A DNA stretch of 64,000 bases from Salvelinus alpinus (lineage: Eukaryota; Chordata; Actinopteri; Salmoniformes; Salmonidae): contig NC_092100.1 in assembly GCF_045679555.1 (NCBI RefSeq), forward strand, positions 34,225,106 to 34,289,105. The letters run 5' to 3'. The position numbers were made by a program, and so were the translations under genes. Below the pieces are notes generated by a model, which made no database searches, was not told the DNA's origin, and saw only the letters and a program-made list of their open reading frames with translations. Of this stretch, positions 1 to 10,239 are shown one piece after another (position 1 is the stretch's first letter; every line of letters starts with the position of its first letter).

Positions 1-2030
1 ATCTTGGTTGAAAACAGCAGAGGTGTATCTAGAGGGCAGGTTGGTTAGGATGATATCTATGAGGGTGCCCGTGTTTACGGCTTTGGGGTGGTACCTGGTA
101 GGTTCATTGATCATTTGTGTGAGATTGAGGGCATCAAGCTTAGATTGTAGGATGGCTGGGGTGTTAAGCATGTTCCAGTTTAGGTCGCCTAGCAGCACGC
201 GCTCTGAAGATAGATGGGGGGCAATCAGTTCACATATGGTGTCCAGAGCACAGCTGGGGGCAGAGGGTGGTCTATAGCAGGCGGCAACGGTGAGAGACTT
301 GTTTTTAGAGAGGTGGATTTTTAAAAGTAGAAGTTCAAATTGTTTGGGAACAGACCTGGATAGTAGGGCAGAACTCTGCAGGCTATCTTTGCATTAGATT
401 GCAACACCGCCCCCTTTGGCCGTTCTATCTTGTCTGAAAACGTTGTAGTTAGGGATGAAAATGTCCAAATTTTTGGTAGTCTTCCTTAGCTAAAACATCC
501 GGGTTGGCAGAGTGTGCTAAAGTGAATAAAACAAACTTAGGGAGGAGGCTTCTAATGTTAACATGCTTGAAACCAAGGCTATTACGGTTACAGAAGTCAT
601 CAAAAGAGAGCGCCTGGGGAATAGGAGTGGAGCTAGGCACTGCAGGGCCTGGATTCACCTCTACATCACCAGAGGAACAGAGGAGGAGTAGGATAAGGGT
701 ACGGCTACGGCTAAAAGCTATGAGAATTGGTCGTCTAGAACAGAGAGTAAAAGGACGTTTCTGGGGGCGATAAAATCGCTTCAAGGAATAATGTACAGAC
801 AAAGGTATGGTAGGATGTGAATACAGTGGAGGTAAACCTAGGTATTGAGTGATGATGAGAGAGATATTGTCTCTAGAAACATCATTGAAACCAGGTGATG
901 TCATCGCATATGTGGGTGGTGGAACTTAAAGGTTGGATAAGGTATAGTGAGCAGGGCTAGAGGTTCTACAGTGAAATAAGCCAATAAACACTAACCAGAA
1001 CAGCAATGGACAATGCATATTGACATTAATTAAGGAGAGGCATGCTTAGACGAGTGATCATAAGGGTCCAGTGAGTAGAGGTTGGTTGGGGTCCCGGCGA
1101 TTCAGACAGCTAGCCGGGCTATCGGTAGCAAGCTAGCATAGGATGGAGGTCTGTTTTTAGCCACCTCGTGCGTTTCCGTCGGTAGATTAGTGGGGTTCCG
1201 TGTGGTCGGGGGGATCAATCCAATTGGCAAAATAGATATAGTTATAGTGACCCAAGAAAAATTGTCTGATAGACTTATTCAGATAGCAGCCGATAAGACA
1301 GCTAACGATTAGCGGGCCCCAGATGAGCGTTCAGGTAACGTTGCGACGGAGGTGCCAGTTGGATAACTCCCTCGGGCAGATAACGTCGGTAGTCAGTCGT
1401 GAAGGCCCGGTGGGGCTCCGCATTGGCAGTAAAACGGGTCCGGATAGGTGATTGTAGCCCAGGAGTGGCTGATGGAACTCTTCAGCTGGCTAGCTCCGGA
1501 ATAATTGATGTTTGCTCTGGGATCGACGTAAGCCAATAGTTACACGGGTAGCAGCTAGCTAGCTGCGAAATCAAGGTGTAAATGTCCAGAGCTTGCGGTT
1601 GAAATCCGGGGATATGGAGAAAAATAGGTCCGGTATGTTCTGGTCTGAGTCGCGTTCTACAAAAGTGGCGATAGATTATCGAGCTAAAGGAATAGCTGAT
1701 GACCACAAACCGTGGTTAGCTGAAATACTAACGTTAGCCAGTAAACTGGCTAGCTTCTGGGTAGCTTCTGGGTAGCTTCTGGGTAGCTTCTGGATAGCTT
1801 CAGGTTAGCTTCTGGCTAGCTTCTATTGTGGATTTTCAAATTTGAGGTAAATAATATTTTTTTTTGTAATTGGTGAGGGGTTGCAGGAAAGCTTTTTGAA
1901 GTTGAGTTTTTGGAAAAGAAAATATATAAAAGATATGCGAAGGTGTAAATATATATATATATGGGACACGACAAGACGAGGACAAAAGGACGTCTGACTG
2001 CTATGCAATCTTGGAAGACAATCTAACAAT
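1..2030 (-). mobile_element. L2/CR1-like LINE, 5' part (runs off left edge)
   Basis: Read on the minus strand, 904 to 449 is an open frame. About 80 residues with a hydrophobic stretch (LILLLLC) lead into GDVEVNPGP, then 'LGFKHVNIRSLLPK', the usual opening of the AP-endonuclease of L2/CR1-type LINEs. The endonuclease continues to base 1 with recognisable blocks (TAKGGGVAI, VAACYRPP, LLGDLNWN, TGTLIDIILTNLPS), interrupted by at least one stop and frame changes. Reverse transcriptase would lie left of the window. Bases 905-2030 look like the 5' UTR. They contain a tandem 'TAGCTTCTGG' block at about 1748-1830 and end in a stretch shared by salmonid copies of this LINE as I remember them. The 3' half of the same family is seen at 30480-32130 and a bare tail at 48090-48455. 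Confidence 0.8.
644..670 (-). other. 2A-like ribosome-skipping motif in LINE frame
   Basis: Codons 79-87 of the minus-strand frame read GDVEVNPGP, which fits the D-x-E-x-N-P-G-P consensus of 2A peptides. In 2A peptides the ribosome fails to form the last Gly-Pro bond and continues, giving two proteins. The hydrophobic run just upstream fits both the usual 2A context and a signal-like N-terminus. 2A-like sequences have been described at the N-terminus of non-LTR retrotransposons of several animals. Activity here is inferred from the motif only. Confidence 0.75.
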
Positions 2031-2131
2031 CTAAATGGACCAAAAAGAGACAATAGAAAAAACTGTCAATTGCAATGTGAGAAAATGATGGTAACTAGTC
2101 TGGCCCTAATTCGGTTAATTGTTTTGTTTTT

Positions 2132-5100
2132 TCAGAACCCCCTCCACACACACACAGGATGTGCTGGCTCACAGAAAGAGTGGGTCATCGTCATTTTGGT
2201 CAAGGGAGCTGACTTAAATGAGTAAGCAGCTGATGTGCCAAAAAGCTGCAAAACATTATCAGGCAGCTGGTGCTCATAGCAAGCCTCACCAGACAGCTTC
2301 AGTCCAGAATGGACTGAATGTACAGAATGGAGAATGTACAGAATGGACTTAAGGGTCTGCAAGGACATCCGATTTCTAAGTTTGCTTTTTACCACACTCA
2401 TCTGGCGGAATACTCTCTCGACTTCAGCATTCAAGTGTGGCAAGGACAACACAGACACAGTAGCCATGGCAGGTTCTTGAAATGGGTTGATATCAGCTGC
2501 ATCCCTGAACTTCCAAATCTCACTCCAGAAGCCCAGTGTGTTTTTTGTCTCATTCCATTTACTAAGATGGATGGCACGCCATTGCTGGACAATCTTGTCT
2601 ATCTCTGCAGGGGAGTAGCCAAGGAGCTTGGCTATTTTTTTCTATTTCTCCAGGGCTCTTATTGTGCTTTAGAGTTTCCTCCACATTTAAAACTGACATG
2701 TACTGCAATTATTCGATGTTGTCCGGCAGTCTCACCCTCAACTCATTAGTGAGGGAGATGGTGAAGGCTACACACCCCTTCCGGACATTGTTTTCATCCT
2801 CAGGCGCAAGGTGGAGCTCAGCTGCCTTTGACTCAAAAAGGTAATCAAGGTACGGTTTGGGACTGATGTATCCATCTATTGGCCCTTTGAGTACATCAAC
2901 ATTTGCCAGTGGATTCAGCACCCTGCTGCTCACAGACTTGATCAGGCTAACCAAGCTGTCAATTAGCTTAAGAGGATCTACTTGCTCTCCCTCAAAAGCC
3001 TTGATGGCCAACTGTACCTCACCCAGCACTGACTTCAAAAAAGTCAGATACAATATGTTTTGAGGATCACTGTACATGGAGTATAAAACCTCAGCCATGT
3101 AGCAGTGTTCACTGGACTTGGTGACTGCAAAATGCAGCCTAAGTTGGTCCAAAATGCGTGAAACCGCGGGTTCAATGGAGAGCCAACGTGTGGCACACAC
3201 CTTGGCTATCTGTAAAGGTTTCTCCCCACAGTTGATGGTCTCATATATTGCCTTGTAGGCCTCCCTGAGCTCTGGAGACACTGAAAACCAGTTATAAGTC
3301 TCTCGTACCAAGTACTCCACACTACGGGGATGGTGTATTTGGAAGCATTATTTACAGCAAGCTGCAGAGAGTGGCACACACAGCGAACAAGAACCAGATA
3401 TTTGAGACCATACTCCTCCTTCAGCACATAATGGACCCCATTGGTAATCCCCGTCATAACAGAGGCATTGTCAGTCCCTATCCCCAGGAGTTTCTCTTTT
3501 TTAAGACAACACTTCTCGAGGAAAGCCACAACAGCACGGGCTATAGATTTGGCATCTCCTCCCTCCAACTCAACAAGCCCCAGAAATGTTGATACAATTG
3601 TCTGCTTGGTGTCACTAAAGTACCTTATCACAACCCCCAGGTACTTAGAAACACTTACATCTGTGGACTCATCGAGGAGGAGGCTGAAATGCTGGTCACC
3701 CACATCTGCAACCAACTTTTTCAGAAAGTATGGTGCTAGAACACCATTAATAATTTCTGTGCACTTTGAAGTGGGTAGCAGCAGTGGAGTCTGAGAAAGC
3801 AGCTCTACATGCTTCTCCAATGTGATCACACGCCAGCATGGAACAGTGTTCAGCGATAGCTAATGCCATAGTGGCCTCAGCCTTTTTTACAGAGTCAATT
3901 TTTTTTACCATAAATGGCAGCTTGTTTTGGGTGAAACTGTTATAAGGCTTTGCCTTTTGAGTATGTTTTTGAGTTGTCATGTGTTTTTTTACATCACTAA
4001 GTTTGGCATAGAAATCAGCCTTACAATACAGGCAGTATGCCCGTGTATCATCTCCAATAAACGGCTTCAACCAGCCTTTGAATTCAGGGTTTGATTCCCA
4101 CTCCTTTCTGTATTATTGAGTGTAGTCGTGGCCAAAGGTTTTGAGAATGACACAAATATTAATTTCCACAAAGTTTGCTGCTTCAGTGTCTTTGGATATT
4201 TTTGTCAGATGTTACTATGGAATACTGAAGTATAATTACAAGCATTTCATAAGTGTCAAAGGCTTTTATTGACAATTACATGAAGTTGATGCAAAGAGTC
4301 AATATTTGCAGTGTTGACCCTTCTTTTTCAAGACCTCAGCATGCCAGGGCGGATTGCAGTCAATTAACTTCTGGGCCACATCCTGACTGATGGCAGCCCA
4401 TTCTTGCATAATCAATGCTTGAAGTTTGTCAGAATTTGTGGGTTTTTGTTTGTCCACCCGCCTCTTGAGGATTGACCACAAGTTCTCAATGCGATTAAGG
4501 TCTGGGGAGTTTCCTGGCCATGGACCCAAAATATAGATGTTTTGTTCCCCGAGCCACTTAGTTATCACTTTTGCCTTATGGCAAGGTGCTCCATCATGCT
4601 GGAAAAGGCATTGTTCGTCACCAAACTGTTCCTGGATGCTTGGGAGAAGTTGCTCTCGGAGGATGTGTTGGTACCATTCTTTATTCATGGCTGTGTTCTT
4701 AGGCAAAACTGTGAGTGAGCCCACTCCCTTGGCTGAGAAGCAACCCCACACATGAATGGTCTCAGGATGCTTTACTGTTGGCATGACACAGGACTGATGG
4801 TAGAGCTCACCTTGTCTTCTCCGGACAAACTTTACCCCAGTCCTCAGCAGTCCAATCCCTGTACCTTTTGCAGAATATCAGTCTGTCCCTGATGTTTTTC
4901 CTGGAGAGAAGTGGCTTCTTTGCTGCCCTTCTTGACACCAGGCCATCCTCCAAAAGTCTTTGCATCATTGTACGTGCAGATGAACTCACACCTGCCTGCT
5001 GCCATTCCTGAGCAAGCTCTGTACTGGTAGTGCCCCGATCCCGCAACTGAATCAACTTTAGGAGATGGTCCTGGTGCTTGCTGGACTTTCTTGGGGCCCT

Positions 5101-5940
5101 GAAGCCTTCTTCACAACAATTGAACCACTCTCCATGAAGTTCTTGATGGTCCGGTAAATGGTTGATTTAGGTGCAATCTTACTGGCAGCAATATCCTTGC
5201 CTGTGAAGCCCTTTTTGTGCAAAGCAATGATGACGGAAGGTGTTTCCTTGCAAGTAACCATGGTTGACAGAGGAAGAACAATGATTCCAAGCACCACCCT
5301 ACTTTTGAAGCTTCCAGTCTGTTATTCGAACTCAATCAGCATAACAGAGTGATCTCCAGCCTTGTCCTCGTCAACACTCACACCTGTGTTAATGAGAGAA
5401 TCACTGACATGATGTCAGCTGGTCCTCTGATCACTCTTCATAACATTCTGGAGTATATGCAAATTGCCATCATACAAACTGAGGCAGCAGACTTTGTGAA
5501 AATTAATATTTGTGTCATTCTCAAAACCTTTGGCCACGACTGTAGTTTAGACTGAGACATGATGAGCTAGTCAGCTAGATGTTTAGCTTATGTCACAGAG
5601 AGGCACACACACAGTGGACAAGGTGAGTAAGTGACTGAGGCTGTGTGAGTCAAATGCAGTGATTTATTTTACACAAAGAACATTTTACATTTACATCCCG
5701 CCCTGAATGTATGCCAGTCTGGACGAGGGGGGATGAACATCTCCTGCTCTGACTGCAGCGCGAGCACAGGGCCGCCTGTGAGTGCTTTGGGACGGGGGCG
5801 GGGCCCACGGCAGCACCCGCTACTCGTTGAGAAGAGTAAGAACGAACGTGCTTTCACGTCAGAGTCTCCAATAACACCAGAAATGTCGCTAGACGCTCTT
5901 TTGAAAATGTGTCGCTAGAGGGGTCTGAATGCTCGCTAAA
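2132..5940 (-). mobile_element. hAT-superfamily DNA transposon, decayed, split by a Tc1
   Basis: Transposase pieces are collinear on the minus strand. The start codon is at 5560-5558. After the nested Tc1 come a BED-like zinc finger (C-x2-C then H-x5-H, 'CLYCKADF...KHMTTQKH', about 4020-3960), the catalytic region with 'LLLDESTDVS' and 'GIGTDNASVMTG' and 'VRCVCHSLQL' (about 3700-3360), and the C-terminal dimerisation block 'LNAEVERVFRQMS' (about 2440-2400). One-base frame changes lie near 3830 and near 3315, and stops lie between about 2650 and 2720, so no transposase can be made. Bases 5560-5940 probably hold the 5' UTR and 5' end ('GTCGCTAGA' repeats). I could not fix the terminal repeats or the target duplication, so both ends are approximate. 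Confidence 0.75.
4121..5544 (-). mobile_element. Tc1-like transposon nested in the hAT element
   Basis: Terminal inverted repeats are clear: the right end reads TACAGTCGTGGCC on the minus strand and the left end the same with two changes, each followed by 'TTTTGAGAATGACAC'. The minus-strand transposase is in pieces: helix-turn-helix 'GKDIAASKIAPKSTIYRTI' (5297-5058), second HTH/linker (5055-4807), catalytic part (4784-4299) with 'FQHDGAPCH' and 'NSPDLNRIENLW'. The segment that should hold the first catalytic aspartate (the W/FSDE block of DD34E enzymes) is missing between 'DWGKV' and 'MPTVKHPE', apparently by an internal deletion. Inactive copy. Its insertion in the first codons of the hAT frame dates it after the hAT. 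Confidence 0.9.
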
Positions 5941-5944
5941 TATA

Positions 5945-6722
5945 GCGACAAAGTCTGCTCCAGGGACTCCATTCAATTTCCGGCACAAAAAAACAACAAC
6001 TTCTCAATGTCTATCCGGAATCCCCAAATATAAATTGTATAAAAAGGCGGGATTTATAACTTTGTGGCTGTGGTAACTAGTGACAACCCTACTCCTAGCT
6101 TAGTTGACAGAGATGGCGGCATCACTCTGTTCGTCCTCCCCCTAACCGCTCGACTCATGTCCCTCAGCGCTCTAATCCTACCTATTCCTCTAGCAGAAAA
6201 CGGTGCAGCGTCTCAAACTGCCTTCGTATCTGTGTGGTATTTAGCTCATGCTTCACCATTGACTAGGTTTTAACGCGGGCGTTGTTAGCTAATTAACTGC
6301 CTTGCTTCGTTCCGTCTTCACCTACAAATCAAGCACGCCTTTACTGTGGCCAATCAGAAACGATGGCATCGTAGCGGCAATTTTAATCGTCTTCCATCCA
6401 CTGTCATTTTACCCATACAGCAGCACCTTAAAATCTGTATAGTGTCCAGCAAAGGACAATTTACAATGTAAAAGTGTATACTTTTGAATTGTAATTAATG
6501 AAGTGAAATGATGAATTGGCAAGTAGCTAGCTAGCTAACGTTAGATAAGTGAATTCAGTGCGGTCGCTCATGAGGAGAGTTAACGTTAGCTGGGTGACAA
6601 CGCCGGCAATCTGACTGCTTTCATGCTAGCTAGCTGTTACTGTAACTGCACAGATTGATATCTTTGGAAACATCGGTTCTAGCTAGCTAGCGTCCTTATT
6701 TCACGAAGCATATCCATTGAAG
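5945..6722. promoter_or_regulatory. Upstream region and probable 5' UTR of terb1
   Basis: No gene is recognised in this stretch. It separates the hAT end from the terb1 start codon. It holds several 'GCTAGCTAGC' and 'TAACGTTAGC' runs, common in salmonid non-coding DNA, and no evident TATA box near 6723. A start-like 'AGAGATGGCGGC' at about 6110 opens only a short frame. Promoter function is inferred from position alone. Confidence 0.35.
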
Positions 6723-9700
6723 ATGGAAAAGGATGTTTCCAGCGTAAGCAAACATAATGGTGAGTGTTGGTCATAGTTGATGGACTTCTATAAGTTACAC
6801 TACAGTACTTAACGGTTTTTGTTTATTTGTTGGTTTTGTCTGTATCCATGAGTTTATTTTTACTTTACAGCCACCAAGACAGATCTGAGTTTGTTGCTGG
6901 AGTGTCTGAAGTACCAGATGAGATGTCCTGATTCACAGAAACAAGCTCTTCTTACCATCTACTCTATCTGTCAACAGAGAGGTCACACACACACACACAC
7001 ACACAGCAAATCCCCTAAAGATAGATTTGCCAATTTGTCTATAAACCTAACAGTTATGCAATGGCACTGATTTTCTCACTCTCTTTCTCAGAGGAGAATG
7101 TGAACTTCTTCAGAGAGATTGGAGGGGTGGTGTTTGTGTACAACCTCTCCAAATCTAGTGCTCACGCAGAGGTCAGGGAGACTGCTCTCTTCATACTGGG
7201 AACGCTGGCAGAGACAAATGGTGTGTGTGTGTGTACTGGTAGTGTACTTTAAGCAGGTTCTCTCTGATGCTGTATGTGAATTGTAAACAAGCAGTGTGTG
7301 TAGTGTACTGTAAGCAGGCCTTGTGTAGGAGGGAGCTGTTCAGTGATCTGACAGATGGTCTGATGCAGCAGGACAGCCCACTGACCCAGAGGAGAGTAGC
7401 TGTCTACCTGATCTCTGTCCTCGTCGCCAACAACAGTAAGCGCTGGGGTTGAGAATTGATTTTGGACTGGGAGTGATTGTCATGACAGGCATGTGTTTTA
7501 GCTGGTACAGCCAGAGGAGGATGGACCGCCCCTTCTTGGTGCCTCTCAAGGTTACTTCCTTCTAGGAAGTTTTTCCTTGCCACTGTGCTACTGCTTGATC
7601 TTTGGGGTCTAGGCCACGTTACTGTAAGGCACTTTGTGATGTTTATGTGAAATTCACTGTATATTGTACATAAAATGTGATTAATTGTGTGTGCTGCTTT
7701 AGGGTCTGGACAGATTTTCGCTCAGACCACTGGCTGTCTGGACATCCTGCTAGACTTGTTCAGGTAAAGACTGAAAAGCACCACTGGTTTTCAGGCAGAA
7801 GTTTCCAAATGGAGAACTAATTTACGTTTACAAAAGACTTGGATGGTTGAGGTGAGCAGTAGATAAAAATAGCACTGAAACTATATAGGACAACACCAAT
7901 TCCAGTTCAGGTTGATTGATGTTTCTCTCCGCAGGACTAGTTTCCCTCTCTCTGGCAAGGCCACAGTGAAACCTGCGAACATCACTCAGCTGTTCCAACT
8001 CTGGACCTCTGTGTCTAGTGCTCTCTGTGGCTGTGTCAACAACCCCCAGAATGGTAACACCTGTGTCCGTGTATATGTTTGTGTCCTTGTACAGTGTTCT
8101 ATGCAGCTGTACATAAAATAAACAACTGTGGTTACGCATGCATGTGTGTATCTTGCAGTAGTTTAATGTTTTAGAGAGATGGAACAGAAGGGAAATCGAA
8201 GGGAAAAAAACTTTTTTGTCTCATGTCTTAACCCTTTGTTTCCCTAGAGGAGAGCCAGCGTATCTGTGTGTCAGCCTTCCCCCTGGTCAAGTCCTGGCTG
8301 CAGCAGCTCTCTCACCCCCAGGCAGAGATGGTTCAGCCCATCTGCTCCTTCATAGCCATGACGGTCGCCAACAACCGTGAGTAAAACCGGGATGATGCAC
8401 TGACACTGTTTGGAGTCTGTTACTTACATATGTATCCATATCTTGTGATTTAAAATGGTCGGTTATCCTTTTTCAAAGATTTGCTTAAGTTGTCTGTCAC
8501 ACACAGAATACCTAGGTTGCTCTTGCAATAGATGATGCGTATTTGTAATCCGACTAGTTTTATAAGTGTAGTGTTGTTGGTTCTATTTCCATGATGGCCT
8601 GACATTGATCTGAAGGATAGATGCAGACCTTCAGTCTGTAGAGGTTACAGTGTCCTGGGGTATTTTGGTTTAGACAACCTTTCACTAACTGTTCAAATGA
8701 AGGTCTCGCTCTCTCTCTCTCTCGTGTCATGGATGGATGCTTTTAGTCTGTAGATACTACAGTGGAGAGAACAGTTTTGGTTTATATATTGAACTCCCAT
8801 TATCTTGTATTTAACTCCTTTCTCTGTGTCTCTCACTATCCATCTCTCCCTCTGGATCCCTCTCTCTCTATCAGATTGTGCTCAGGAGAGTTTTTCCATA
8901 GTTGGCGGGCTCGGAACTCTGACCCAAACTCTGATTCGCTTTGCCTCTGATGCCTCCCACAGCCCATTGGCCTGTCAGCTGTCTGTCATCATGACCAAAA
9001 CCGTGTCAGCCTGCATCACTGACAACCGTGAGTGACTCACTCCCTGAATCACAAATCAACCCCTCTCCCCTACCCCCTAGGCAACTAGATTCATCGGCGG
9101 GACGATTTTTGTCAAAGCGGAGGGTCGGGGGGCTGGAACATAATTATAAGAATTTGTATACTGCAAATTGACCACAACTAAACCCAAAAGGAGATGGTAT
9201 TTGAAAAGAACAATTTTCATACCTTGATTACATTGAGACACAATCACATATCCTAAATCATTTTGTGCTGAATTCCTGGTGATTTTACAGTCTTTGTGTT
9301 GCCAAAAACACACAATTTTTTTTTTGTTTTTACTAGAAACTTTAGGGGGGTGGCAAAAAAGAAATTACTCACAGGAAGATTTTGGCCCATCCCTGCTATA
9401 GGCCTAGGGACTTGTATAGAACTCATTCACTCTCATACAGCCATGTAAACCAGCGCTCCTCAGGTAACCAGTCCATTCTCTCCTCTGTGCGTAGCTGTGT
9501 TGGTGTCAGGTCTGGCAGGTTATGGTTTGGTTCCCCCGCTCATCTCCCTGCTGTCCAGCCCCATCCTGGATCCCCAAGCCAGGCTAATTATCATACTCAC
9601 CCTGGGACACTGCACTGAGGCCTCTGGTAACTAGCACAGCTTAATTGGAAACCAATAATGACCATATTACATCAATGATAACAGCACAGTAATAACTGGA

Positions 9701-10146
9701 ATAACTACTAGAGTATTTGAACCCCCCCCTCCAGAGGAGCACCAGTCTCAGTTGTTACAGTGTGGAGGGCTGTCCCTCATCATCACTCTACTGACTGAGT
9801 CTACCAGCGAAGAGCTCAGGAAGGCTGCTACCTTCATACTGCAGACCTGCAAACAGGCTAGTGAGTGTGTACACACACACACACACATACACACACACAC
9901 AAAGACCTGTGTTAAAAGGTCAGTGAGTCTGTTAAAGTGAGTCTAGCCATTTGATGTCCATAGCACTCTCATAGTCTCTCCTATCATCCTTCTTTCTTCT
10001 CAGCTGTGTCTCTGCGTGGTGCAGTCCAGGGGATGTCCCTGGGTCAGACTGGGGACCTGGAGCCCCCTGTGGACATGGAGCGGTACTGGAGGTCAGCACG
10101 AGACATGCTGCACAGGATCAAGCAGCTGGAGAGACAACAGGCTCAG
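6723..10146 (+). other. terb1: terb1 exons 1-11: N-terminal ARM-repeat domain
   Basis: Exons: 6723-6759, 6871-6981, 7092-7220, 7304-7435, 7703-7763, 7935-8053, 8248-8376, 8875-9027, 9495-9626, 9735-9860, 10004-10146. They encode about 424 residues of helical repeats, each exon roughly one ARM-like unit ending in a short turn such as 'LAETN', 'VANN', 'VNNPQN', 'TVANN' or 'ITDN'. Most introns interrupt after the first base of a codon, so neighbouring units are symmetrical. Exon 4 is placed at 7304, not at the more obvious CAG at 7317, because only 7304 keeps phase and gives 'VYCKQALC', which matches the family. The domain ends in 'YWRSARDMLHRIKQLERQQ', a predicted helix conserved in the family. 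Confidence 0.92.
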
Positions 10147-10155
10147 GTGTACTAA

Positions 10156-10239
<84 letters not shown>

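Noticed and set aside
6064-6273. Short gene upstream of terb1, including an ATGGCGGC start at about 6112
   Set aside because: The frame from 6112 stops after about ten codons and the other frame has no recognisable motif. No splice donor gave a convincing first exon.
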